The notes under the pieces were generated by a model. The model worked only from the letters and a program-made list of their open reading frames with translations, was not told the origin of the DNA and ran no database searches. The position numbers and the translations under genes are program-made. A stretch of DNA of 16,198 nucleotides from Rhizobacter sp. (GTDB taxonomy: Bacteria > Pseudomonadota > Gammaproteobacteria > Burkholderiales > Burkholderiaceae_C), in NCBI GenBank assembly GCA_025360945.1, contig JANYBE010000077.1, forward strand, positions 1 through 16,198, read 5' to 3'. Each line of letters opens with the position of its first letter. The stretch's first letter is position 1. This document shows, in pieces, positions 1 to 7,255 of this stretch.

Positions 1-121
1 CAGGCTGGGTGGTGCGCAGCGGCAGGCTCCATGCCGAGCTGGCCAGGCTAGACAAGGCGCTCAGCACATGTTGGACAAAACGGGTGCGTTGCACATGGGC
101 GTGCAGGATGGCGGTGGTCAT
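1..121 (-). CDS. Small protein of unknown function, 5' part only
   Basis: An open frame reads leftwards from an ATG at 121-119 and leaves the window still open, so only the first 40 residues are visible. They begin MTTAILHAHVQRTRFVQHVL and are rich in Ser, Ala and Leu. A good ribosome binding site (GAAGGA) sits about 8 bases upstream of the ATG. The 72-residue gene upstream ends 36 bases before this start, so the two are probably cotranscribed. I recognise no domain. Start and frame are well supported by the binding site; the function is unknown. Confidence 0.55.
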   Translation of the reverse strand, partial: MTTAILHAHVQRTRFVQHVLSALSSLASSAWSLPLRTTQP

Positions 122-157
122 GATGTGTTCCTTCGAATGAGGTGAGGGTCCAAGGCT

Positions 158-376
158 TCAGGCCGAAGCGTTGTGATGGGCAGCCGCGTGCAGCTCTTTG
201 GCCAGCTCAGGTTGCTGGTCTTGGCATTGATCGGCGAAGTCGAGCAGATGGCGCTGGGCGCGAGCCCGGCCGGTGGCCTCGAACGAGCGCCAGACGGCAG
301 CGCTTGCGCGGACCAGCCACGGCCCCAAGCGGGGCACCACAGCCGGTGATGGCAGCGAGGTAATAGCGGTATTCAT
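158..376 (-). CDS. Small hypothetical protein, 72 aa
   Basis: A 72-residue protein beginning MNTAITSLPSPAVVPRLGPW. Its middle (WRSFEATGRARAQRHLLDFAD) and tail (QQPELAKELHAAA) look like a short amphipathic, charged helical module of the kind seen in small uncharacterised Burkholderiales proteins. This resemblance is an impression, not a family assignment. An AAAGGA ribosome binding site lies 7 bases before the ATG. The gene is divergent from the LysR regulator at 489 and is followed closely by the partial gene at 1-121, so a two-gene operon under that regulator is plausible. There is no signal peptide and no catalytic motif. Confidence 0.55.
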   Translation of the reverse strand: MNTAITSLPSPAVVPRLGPWLVRASAAVWRSFEATGRARAQRHLLDFADQCQDQQPELAKELHAAAHHNASA

Positions 377-426
377 GAACTAATCCTTTCAACGGCAGGG
401 CCGGTTGGAGAGACGATGACCCGTAC

Positions 427-447
427 ATTAGGGTTAACCCCGATAAT
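427..447. promoter_or_regulatory. Palindrome in the divergent control region, possible LysR operator
   Basis: The AT-rich gap between the small minus-strand gene and the LysR gene holds the perfect palindrome GGGTTAACCC at 431-440. It is flanked by an outer inverted pair, ATTA (427-430) and TAAT (444-447). LysR-type regulators usually bind imperfect dyads in the gap shared with a divergent target, so this is the natural candidate operator. No experiment or consensus for this particular regulator is known to me. Confidence 0.4.
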
Positions 448-488
448 TCACCAATCAAACTTATGAATCACGGTTATCACGTCCGTGT

Positions 489-1442
489 ATGAGCATGCAG
501 ACCGCCCTGAATTTCCGAACGCTCGATCTCAACCTGCTGCGCGTCTTCGACGTGGTGATGGCCGAGCGCAACCTCACGCGCGCCGCCGAGCGCCTGTCGA
601 TCACGCAACCGGCCGTCAGCAATGCATTGAAGCGCCTGCGCGAATCTGTAGGTGAGGACTTGCTTACTCGAGCACCAAGCGGCGTCAAACCGACCCCTCG
701 AGCCGAGGCCTTGTGGCCCGAGGTGCGCACTGCACTGGGTCACCTGCGGGCCGCGCTAGCGCCGGGCGAGTTCAATCCGCAGACCGACGCGACGAGCTTT
801 CGGATCGCGATGGCGGACGCCACCGCCGCGATGTTCATGCCGGCGCTGGTGACGCACATAGAGCACACGCAGGCCATGGTCAACGTCCGCGTGCTGCCGC
901 TTGCGACCCGCGATCCGAGTGCGCTGCTGGAACGCGGCGACGCCGATCTGGCGATCGGCTACTTTCCAGAGACCGTGACCGGGCTGCTAGACGAAGCGAC
1001 CGGAGCACCGCTGCGCCACGCCAAGTTGCGCGATAGCGAGTACGTCTGCGTGATGCGCGAAGACCATCCGCTTGCCAAGGGCGCGCTGACGCTGGACGCC
1101 TATTGCGCCGCGCAACACCTGCTGGTGAGCTTTTCGGGCCGCCCCCACGGTCTCGTCGACCAGGCGTTGGCAAGGCTGGGCCGCGAGCGCCGTGTCGTGC
1201 TGACGGTGAATCAATACTTCACTGCCGGCCGCGTTGTGGCAAACAGCAACCTGCTGACCGTGCTGCCGGCCTTCTTCGTCGATTCGACCGGCTACCGCGA
1301 GCAGGTCGTGACGCGGCCGTTGCCCTTCGACCTGACCGGCCTGCACATCGCGATGCTGTGGCATCAGCGGCACGACCGCGTCAGCAGCCACCAGTGGTTG
1401 CGCGCCCGGCTGCTGGAGGCGGCAGCTACGCAAGCGAGTTGA
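489..1442 (+). CDS. LysR-family transcriptional regulator
   Basis: The protein has 317 residues, normal for the family. The N-terminal winged helix-turn-helix covers about residues 10-68 (LDLNLLRVFDVVMAERNLT, then AAERLSITQPAVSNALKRL). A periplasmic-binding-protein-like effector domain follows, about 95-305. LysR proteins bind as tetramers and normally control a divergent gene, here the small gene at 158-376. The start at 489 has no clear ribosome binding site; an in-frame ATG at 495 is an alternative. It ends 78 bases before hutU on the same strand, but the hutU operator lies between them, so a role in hut control is not indicated. The effector is unknown. Confidence 0.9.
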   Translation: MSMQTALNFRTLDLNLLRVFDVVMAERNLTRAAERLSITQPAVSNALKRLRESVGEDLLTRAPSGVKPTPRAEALWPEVRTALGHLRAALAPGEFNPQTDATSFRIAMADATAAMFMPALVTHIEHTQAMVNVRVLPLATRDPSALLERGDADLAIGYFPETVTGLLDEATGAPLRHAKLRDSEYVCVMREDHPLAKGALTLDAYCAAQHLLVSFSGRPHGLVDQALARLGRERRVVLTVNQYFTAGRVVANSNLLTVLPAFFVDSTGYREQVVTRPLPFDLTGLHIAMLWHQRHDRVSSHQWLRARLLEAAATQAS

Positions 1443-1461
1443 CGCGGCACGCGTCTTCTTG

Positions 1462-1506
1462 CATGCTTCGCCAAGTGGTCTAGACCACTTATCTGGCCAA
1501 AGCATG
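1462..1506. repeat. Nested inverted repeat around operator 1
   Basis: Outside the 18-base operator there is a second pair of arms. CATGCTTCGCCA (1462-1473) faces TGGCCAAAGCATG (1494-1506), which match as an inverted repeat apart from one extra base. The combined dyad is 45 bases and could form a long hairpin in RNA or a cruciform in DNA. No U-run follows, so it is not a standard terminator of the LysR gene. Confidence 0.5.
1473..1490. promoter_or_regulatory. HutC operator 1, upstream of hutU
   Basis: A perfect 18-base palindrome, AAGTGGTCTAGACCACTT. Its centre GTCTAGAC fits the GTNTANAC consensus described for HutC-subfamily GntR repressors. Two near-identical copies occur at the other hut control regions (7158 and 11542), and a HutC gene is present in the locus. 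It lies 30 bases before the hutU start codon, where a repressor would block the hutUDFI promoter. It is the only copy of the three with perfect symmetry. Confidence 0.85.
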
Positions 1507-1520
1507 AAAGCGACGCGCAA

Positions 1521-3254
1521 ATGAACTCCACCAGCGATCTCCAGGCCCTCGCCGACGCAGCCTTGCGCGGCGCCCGCTGCGCCACCGGCCGGGTCGTACG
1601 TGCGCCGCACGGCAACACGCTGCACTGCAAGTCCTGGCTCACCGAAGCAGCTTTTCGCATGCTTCAAAACAACCTCGACTCGGACGTCGCAGAGCGCCCC
1701 GAGGAGCTCGTGGTCTACGGTGGCATCGGCCGCGCAGCCCGCGACTGGGCCTGCTTCGACAAGATACTCGACTGCCTGCGCGTGCTCGAGGACGACGAAT
1801 CGCTGCTGATCCAATCGGGCAAGCCGGTCGGCGTCTTCAAGACCCACACCGACGCGCCGCGCGTGCTCCTCGCGAACTCGAACCTGGTTCCGAAGTGGGC
1901 CACCTGGGAGCACTTCCATGAACTCGACCGACAGGGCCTGTTCATGTATGGGCAGATGACTGCCGGTTCGTGGATCTACATCGGCACGCAAGGCATCGTG
2001 CAGGGCACGTTCGAGACCTTCGCCGAGGCGGGTCGTCAGCACTTCGGCGGCGACATGGCGGGCCGCTGGATTCTGACCGCAGGCCTGGGCGGCATGGGTG
2101 GGGCGCAGCCGCTGGCCGCGACCTTCGCAGGCGCCGTATCGCTGAACATCGAATGCCAGCAGGCAAGCATAGACTTCCGCCTGCGCACGCGCTACCTCGA
2201 CAAGCAGGCGCGCGATCTGGACGACGCTCTTGCTCTCGTGCGCCACCACACCGAGCGCCGCGAAGCGGTCTCGATCGGCCTGCTCGGCAACGCCGCCGAA
2301 CTCGTGCCCGAACTCGTGAAGCGCGCCCAGGCCGGCGACATGAAGCCCGACCTTGTGACCGATCAGACCTCCGCCCACGACCTGATCAACGGCTACCTGC
2401 CCGCGGGCTGGACGGTCGGTGAATGGCGCGACGCGCAAAACGATTCGAGCCAGCACGCGAGGTTAAAGAAGGCGGCGGCGCAATCGTGCGCCGTGCACGT
2501 GCAGGCGATGCTGGCCTTCCACGCAATGGGCGTGGCCACCGTCGACTACGGCAACAACATCCGCCAGGTCGCGCTCGACGAAGGTGTGACCAACGCGTTC
2601 GACTTCCCCGGCTTTGTGCCTGCCTATATCCGCCCGCTGTTCTGCGAAGGCAAGGGCCCGTTTCGCTGGGTCGCGCTCTCGGGCGACCCGGACGACATCC
2701 GCAAGACCGACGCCAAGATCAAGCAGCTGTTCCCGCGCAACGCCCACGTGCACCGCTGGCTCGACATGGCCGCCGAGCGCATCGCGTTTCAGGGTCTACC
2801 AGCGCGCATTTGCTGGCTCGCACTCGGCGAGCGGCACCTGGCGGGGCTCGCGTTCAACGAAATGGTGAAGAGCGGCGAGCTGAAGGCGCCGATCGTGATC
2901 GGCCGCGACCACCTTGACACCGGCTCGGTCGCGAGCCCGAATCGCGAGACAGAGGCGATGCGCGACGGCACCGGCGCCGTCTCCGACTGGCCTCTGCTGA
3001 ACGCGCTGCTCAACGTCGCCGGGGGCGCGACCTGGGTCTCGTTGCACCATGGCGGAGGCGTCGGCATGGGCTACTCGCAGCACGCCGGCATGGTCATCGT
3101 CGCCGACGGCAGCGAGGCTGCGGCGAAACGATTGGCGCGTGTGCTCGTCAACGACAGCGGCTCGGGCGTGATGCGCCATGCCGATGCGGGTTACGAACTC
3201 GCAATCACGACAGCGCGCGCGCAACACCTGAATCTGCCGATGCTCGCGAAGTGA
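1521..3254 (+). CDS. hutU: Urocanate hydratase (urocanase)
   Basis: HutU converts urocanate to 4-imidazolone-5-propionate, the second step of histidine degradation, in the cytoplasm, using tightly bound NAD+ as an electrophile. The glycine-rich NAD+ segment GLGGMGGAQPLAA and the active-site segment GLPARICWLALGE are present. The cysteine at residue 431 is equivalent to the catalytic Cys410 of the Pseudomonas putida enzyme. The protein has 577 residues, about 20 more than usual, all in an N-terminal extension before the conserved core begins at VRAPHGNTL. The ATG at 1521 has only a weak binding site (GAAAG). It overlaps the stop of a six-codon open frame (1504-1524). This is the first gene of the hutUDFI operon, under operator 1. 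Confidence 0.97.
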   Translation: MNSTSDLQALADAALRGARCATGRVVRAPHGNTLHCKSWLTEAAFRMLQNNLDSDVAERPEELVVYGGIGRAARDWACFDKILDCLRVLEDDESLLIQSGKPVGVFKTHTDAPRVLLANSNLVPKWATWEHFHELDRQGLFMYGQMTAGSWIYIGTQGIVQGTFETFAEAGRQHFGGDMAGRWILTAGLGGMGGAQPLAATFAGAVSLNIECQQASIDFRLRTRYLDKQARDLDDALALVRHHTERREAVSIGLLGNAAELVPELVKRAQAGDMKPDLVTDQTSAHDLINGYLPAGWTVGEWRDAQNDSSQHARLKKAAAQSCAVHVQAMLAFHAMGVATVDYGNNIRQVALDEGVTNAFDFPGFVPAYIRPLFCEGKGPFRWVALSGDPDDIRKTDAKIKQLFPRNAHVHRWLDMAAERIAFQGLPARICWLALGERHLAGLAFNEMVKSGELKAPIVIGRDHLDTGSVASPNRETEAMRDGTGAVSDWPLLNALLNVAGGATWVSLHHGGGVGMGYSQHAGMVIVADGSEAAAKRLARVLVNDSGSGVMRHADAGYELAITTARAQHLNLPMLAK

Positions 3255-3823
3255 GCGCGCAGCGGTTCGATCTGCGCCACATCACGCCGCAACTCTGGAA
3301 GAACGGCGCGGGGATGACGCGCGAGATTGCGTTCGGTGGCTCGAATGGCAAACACTTCGACTGGCGCCTCAGCGTCGCCGAGATCGCGCACGATGCTCCG
3401 TTCTCGGCCTTTCCCGGCGTCGACCGCTGCATCACACTTCTGCGTGGCACGGGCATGCGGCTGCGTGCGGATGACGGCAGCGTTGACCACGCGTTGACGA
3501 CACCGCTCGCGCCGTTCCGCTTCTGCGGCGACGCACCGCTGACAGCCGCGCTGGTCGGCGGCGCTTGCAGCGACTTCAATGTGATGACACGGCGTGGACG
3601 CTGGCGCAACGAAGTCGAGATTCATCGCGAAGCGGCCGAACTGGCGGGTGCCGACATCGCGCTGCTGCTGTGCTGCGCGGGCAAATGGGTCGTCGGTCCC
3701 GAGACGCTTGCGCCGGAACAAGGCCTGCTGTGGCGCACGCCGCGAAGCGCGATCGGCGTCCGCCCGGTCGATGAAAATGCCGCGCTGTTGTTCGTCCGCC
3801 TGTGTCACGATCACCCGTCATGA
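3251..3823 (+). CDS. hutD: HutD family cupin protein
   Basis: A 190-residue HutD-family protein (DUF886). The typical opening, with WKNGAGMTREIA near residues 16-27, and the cupin-like middle (GVDRCITLLRGTGM) are present. HutD is cytoplasmic, lacks an established catalytic role, and has been proposed from work on Pseudomonas fluorescens to bind a pathway intermediate and set an upper limit on hut expression. It starts with GTG at 3251, which overlaps the hutU stop in the sequence GTGA, so translation is coupled. Its own stop overlaps the hutF start in the same way. The start choice is secure because of this overlap and the match to the family N terminus. Confidence 0.93.
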   Translation: MSAQRFDLRHITPQLWKNGAGMTREIAFGGSNGKHFDWRLSVAEIAHDAPFSAFPGVDRCITLLRGTGMRLRADDGSVDHALTTPLAPFRFCGDAPLTAALVGGACSDFNVMTRRGRWRNEVEIHREAAELAGADIALLLCCAGKWVVGPETLAPEQGLLWRTPRSAIGVRPVDENAALLFVRLCHDHPS

Positions 3824-5184
3824 GCCACGCCCTCTTTGCCCCGCACGCGTTGCTGCCCGACGGGTGGGCGCGCGACGTGCTGCTGGCGTGGGGCGATACA
3901 GGCGCCCTCACGCAGGCGACGCCGCAGTCCGCGCCACCGGCAGGCACACCCGTGGCCAGCGGCCCGCTCGTCCCCGGCTTGCCCAATCTGCATTCGCACG
4001 CCTTCCAGCGCGCGTTCGCCGGCCTGACCGAATACCGCAGCTCGGCCGACGACAGTTTCTGGAGCTGGCGCGACCTGATGTACCGCTTCGCGCTGTCGAT
4101 CTCGCCCGATCAGCTCGAAGACATCGCGACGCATCTCTACATCGAGATGCTGCAAGCCGGCTACACGGCGGTGTGCGAGTTTCACTACCTGCACCACGAT
4201 CCGGCCGGCAACGCGTATGCCGATCCAGCCGAGATGTCGATGCGGCTGATTGCCGCCGCGCAGCGCGCCGGCATCGGCCTGACGCTGCTGACGGTGCTGT
4301 TCCAGGACGCCGGGTTCGATGGCCCGCCGGCGCGCGCCGATCAGCGGCGCTTCATCAACAGTGTCGATGGGCTGCTCGGCATGGCCGCGAAGCTGCGTGC
4401 GACCGGCACACGCGTTGGCGTCGCGCCACACTCGCTGCGTGCGGTCGGCCCGGCGGCGCTGCGCGAGCTGATCGCCGGCGTCGACGTGGGCGCACCCGTG
4501 CACATCCACATTGCCGAGCAGCAGCAGGAGGTGCGCGACTGCGTCGCTTGGAGCGGCCAGCGCCCGGTGCAGTGGCTGCTCGCGAACACGGCCGTCGGTG
4601 CGCACTGGTGCCTCGTTCACGCAACCCACATGAGCGCCGACGAGCGCAGCGCCCTCGCTGGCACCGGCGCAGTCGTCGGCCTGTGTCCGAGCACCGAGGC
4701 GAACCTGGGCGATGGCGTCTTCGATGCCGCCGCGTACACCGCTGCCGGTGGTCGCTGGGGCATCGGCTCCGACAGCCACGCGAGCCTCGATGCCGCCGAG
4801 GAGTTGCGTCTGCTGGAGTACACGCAGCGCCTCGCACACGAGCGCCGCAACGTGCTCGCCGCCGCAAGCATGCAAGCGCAGGTTGCCGACCACCTCTGGC
4901 TAGGCGCCGTGCAGGGCGGTGCGCAGGCCAGCGGCCGCACGATTGCCGGCCTCGCGGTGGGCCAGCAGGCCGACTTCGTCATTCTTGACACGCGCGGCGC
5001 GCTAGCCGGCCTGACCCCGGAACAGGCGCTCGCGAACCATGTGTTCGCCAGCCACGGCCGCAACACCGTGCGCGACGTGTGGGTTGCCGGGCGCCCCCAT
5101 GTGCGGGATTGCGAGCACCTGCTGGGCCGCCTGGCCTGTGATCGCTTCGTCGCTGCACGAAGCGCTCTGCTAGCCAAGGTCTGA
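3820..5184 (+). CDS. hutF: Formimidoylglutamate deiminase
   Basis: HutF hydrolyses N-formimino-L-glutamate to N-formyl-L-glutamate and ammonia, the fourth step of the route that ends with HutG. It is a Zn-dependent amidohydrolase. Visible metal and active-site residues are H58 and H60 (NLHSHAFQRAF), H230 and E233 (HIHIAEQQQE), H267 in LVHATHM, and D318 in GIGSDSHASLD. I chose the ATG at 3820 because it overlaps the hutD stop in ATGA and gives 454 residues, the usual HutF length. A GTG at 3802 would add six residues but lies inside hutD with no support. It is third in the operon, and hutI follows after three bases. Confidence 0.95.
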   Translation: MSHALFAPHALLPDGWARDVLLAWGDTGALTQATPQSAPPAGTPVASGPLVPGLPNLHSHAFQRAFAGLTEYRSSADDSFWSWRDLMYRFALSISPDQLEDIATHLYIEMLQAGYTAVCEFHYLHHDPAGNAYADPAEMSMRLIAAAQRAGIGLTLLTVLFQDAGFDGPPARADQRRFINSVDGLLGMAAKLRATGTRVGVAPHSLRAVGPAALRELIAGVDVGAPVHIHIAEQQQEVRDCVAWSGQRPVQWLLANTAVGAHWCLVHATHMSADERSALAGTGAVVGLCPSTEANLGDGVFDAAAYTAAGGRWGIGSDSHASLDAAEELRLLEYTQRLAHERRNVLAAASMQAQVADHLWLGAVQGGAQASGRTIAGLAVGQQADFVILDTRGALAGLTPEQALANHVFASHGRNTVRDVWVAGRPHVRDCEHLLGRLACDRFVAARSALLAKV

Positions 5185-5187
5185 GAC

Positions 5188-6414
5188 ATGAACGAACCCA
5201 GCATCGACCTGCTGATCCGCAACGTGCGCATCGTTACCTGCACGGATGACGAATGCAGTGTGACGCCGCCCGCGTTCCTGGCGATCGCCGACGGCCTGAT
5301 CGCCGGCATGGGCCCGATCAGCACGCTCGACCCGCGCGTGCCGGTGAGGCGTGAGCTTGACGGTGCCGGCGCGCTGCTCACGCCGGGGCTGATCGACTGC
5401 CACACCCATCTTGTCTACGCCGGCGACCGCGCGCGCGAGTTCGAGATGCGGCTGCAAGGCGCGAGCTACGAAGAGATTGCGCGCGCCGGTGGCGGCATCC
5501 TGTCCACGGTGCAGCACACGCGCGACGCCAACCCGGGCGACCTGCAGGCACAGTCGGCGCGGCGCCTGAAGAGCCTGATGCATCACGGCGTCACCACGGT
5601 CGAGATCAAGTCGGGCTACGGCCTGTCGCAAAAGGCTGAGCTGAAGTCCTTGCGCGTGGCGCGGGCGCTTGGTGAGAAATTTCCGATCGACGTGCGCACC
5701 ACGCTACTCGCCGCGCACGCGCTGCCGCCCGAGTTCGCAGGCCGTGCCGACGCGTACATCGACGAGATCGTCCAGCACATCCTGCCCGAAGCCGCGCGGC
5801 TCAGGCTCGCCGACGCGGTCGACGCGTTCTGCGAAAGCATAGGCTTCACGCCGGCGCAGACACAGCGCGTGTTCGAGGCCGCGCGCGCACACGGTCTACC
5901 GGTCAAGCTGCACGCCGAGCAGCTGTCGAACCTGGGCGGCGCGGCGCTCGCGGCCGAGTACGGCGCGCTGTCGGCCGACCACCTCGAGCATATCGACGCG
6001 GCCGGCGTGCGCGCTATGGCCAAGGCCGGGACCGTCGCGGTGATGCTGCCCGGCGCATACTACTTTCTGCGCGACACGAAGGCTCCGCCCATCGCACTGT
6101 TGCGCAAGCACGGCGTCCCGATGGCAGTGGCGACCGATTGCAACCCCGGCACCAGCCCGGGCACGCACCTGCCGCTGATGATGAACATGGCCTGCACGCT
6201 GTTTCGCATGACCCCGGTCGAAGCGCTGCTGGGTGTCACGCGCGTCGCGGCAAAGGCTTTGGGCCTGTCGTCGTCGCGCGGCACGATCACGCTCGGCAAG
6301 CGGGCCGATCTGTGCCTGTGGGATGTCGATCACCCGGCCGAGCTGTCCTACGCGATCGGCTCAAGCCCCTTGCGCGCGCGCATCCATCACGGCGTTCAGC
6401 ATCCGCTGCAATAG
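5188..6414 (+). CDS. hutI: Imidazolonepropionase
   Basis: HutI hydrolyses 4-imidazolone-5-propionate to N-formimino-L-glutamate, the third step. It is a metal-dependent amidohydrolase of 408 residues, the normal size. The motif CHTH gives metal ligands H72 and H74, followed by the family's DRAREFEMRLQG. H242 and E245 lie in KLHAEQLS, and D317 in ATDCNPGTSPG. The start is three bases after the hutF stop, with AAGG upstream. The last 54 bases overlap the 3' end of hutG, read from the opposite strand, so there is no room for a terminator between the two converging units. Confidence 0.96.
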   Translation: MNEPSIDLLIRNVRIVTCTDDECSVTPPAFLAIADGLIAGMGPISTLDPRVPVRRELDGAGALLTPGLIDCHTHLVYAGDRAREFEMRLQGASYEEIARAGGGILSTVQHTRDANPGDLQAQSARRLKSLMHHGVTTVEIKSGYGLSQKAELKSLRVARALGEKFPIDVRTTLLAAHALPPEFAGRADAYIDEIVQHILPEAARLRLADAVDAFCESIGFTPAQTQRVFEAARAHGLPVKLHAEQLSNLGGAALAAEYGALSADHLEHIDAAGVRAMAKAGTVAVMLPGAYYFLRDTKAPPIALLRKHGVPMAVATDCNPGTSPGTHLPLMMNMACTLFRMTPVEALLGVTRVAAKALGLSSSRGTITLGKRADLCLWDVDHPAELSYAIGSSPLRARIHHGVQHPLQ

Positions 6415-7152
6415 CGGCTGGACCTGTGCGGCCAGATCGGCCCGGTACGCGAACGGCGCCGTCTCGCTCATGTAGGTGCACTGGCACATCTCGAGTTGCA
6501 GAGCGTGGATGCCGCGTTCGGGCTGACCATAGTGGCGCGTGATGTGCCCCCCCTTGAAGCGGCCGTTGCTCACGTGGGTGTAGGTCGATTGAGCGCGCAT
6601 TGTCGCTTCGGCCGCGGCCTGCAACTCGGGCGCGCAGGCGCGGCCTTCGGCGGTGCCGAGGTTCAGGTCGGACAGCTTGCCGTCGAAGAAGCGCGGCATC
6701 ACCGAGGCGATCGAGTGCGCGTCCCACAGCACGACCGTGCCGTGCAGCGTGCGCAGCCGCTCCAGCTCGGCGGCCAACGCGTCGTGGTAGGGCTGCCAAT
6801 AGCGCGCCCTGCGCTCCTGCACTTCTGCAGCGTCGGGCGTCTGGCCCGGCAAATACAGCGGCTGCTTGCGGAAGGTGTCGAGCGGCAGCAGACCGGTCAC
6901 GTCTTGGCCGGGGTAGAGGCTGGTGTCTTCGGGCGGGCGGTTCAGGTCGATAACGTGCCTGGCCAAGCGCGCCTCGATGGTGCTCGCGCCCATGGCGCGC
7001 ACGAAGGCATAGAGCTGTGGCAGATGCCAGTCGACGTCGGCCCGTAGCAGGGCTTGTGGCGTCATGCGCGCTTCGATCTTCGGCGGGATCTCGGTGCCTG
7101 CATGCGGGAACGACACCAGTAGCGGTGTAGTACCTGGGGTGAACGCGAACAT
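6361..7152 (-). CDS. hutG: N-formylglutamate deformylase
   Basis: HutG hydrolyses N-formyl-L-glutamate to glutamate and formate, the last step after HutF. The 263-residue protein shows the family signatures FPHAGTEIP near residues 15-23, HVIDLNRPPED, VLWDAHSIAS and GRFKGGHITRHYG, whose His and Asp residues are candidate metal ligands. This is the deformylase type, not the arginase-like formiminoglutamase that shares the HutG name in enteric bacteria; the presence of HutF agrees. The ATG at 7152 has no ribosome binding site: operator 2 begins only five bases upstream. HutC bound there would block hutG directly. It is divergent from the ABC transporter and overlaps hutI by 54 bases. Confidence 0.95.
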   Translation of the reverse strand: MFAFTPGTTPLLVSFPHAGTEIPPKIEARMTPQALLRADVDWHLPQLYAFVRAMGASTIEARLARHVIDLNRPPEDTSLYPGQDVTGLLPLDTFRKQPLYLPGQTPDAAEVQERRARYWQPYHDALAAELERLRTLHGTVVLWDAHSIASVMPRFFDGKLSDLNLGTAEGRACAPELQAAAEATMRAQSTYTHVSNGRFKGGHITRHYGQPERGIHALQLEMCQCTYMSETAPFAYRADLAAQVQPLLQRMLNAVMDARAQGA

Positions 7153-7157
7153 GGTGC

Positions 7158-7175
7158 AAGTGGTCTAGACAGGTT
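7158..7175. promoter_or_regulatory. HutC operator 2, between hutG and the ABC transporter
   Basis: AAGTGGTCTAGACAGGTT has the same left half as operator 1 and an intact GTCTAGAC core (7163-7170), but a degenerate right arm. It sits in the 103-base gap between hutG (minus) and the transporter genes (plus), where it can control both. The poorer symmetry suggests weaker binding than at operator 1. A second core follows at 7185. Confidence 0.78.
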
Positions 7176-7184
7176 GAGGTCAAA

Positions 7185-7192
7185 GTGTAGAC
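7185..7192. promoter_or_regulatory. Possible second HutC core site
   Basis: GTGTAGAC also fits GTNTANAC. Its centre is 22 bases from the centre of operator 2, about two turns of the helix, so two repressor dimers could bind on the same face. The flanks do not match the AAGTG/CACTT arms of the main sites, which makes this a weak candidate. Confidence 0.35.
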
Positions 7193-7255
7193 TGAGGCTG
7201 CGGCATACAGCTTGCATGAAGCCGCTTCACCGCCATCATCCACCCGGGAGACCCG

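Noticed and set aside
987..2456. A 489-codon minus-strand open frame antisense to the LysR gene and hutU
   Set aside because: It lies opposite two well-identified genes in GC-rich DNA, where stop codons are rare, and its translation shows no domain.
3802..3819. GTG at 3802 as the hutF start
   Set aside because: The ATG at 3820 overlaps the hutD stop as ATGA and gives the usual HutF length.
3811..4893. A 360-codon minus-strand open frame opposite hutF
   Set aside because: hutF has full catalytic motifs in the other direction, and the antisense translation resembles no family.
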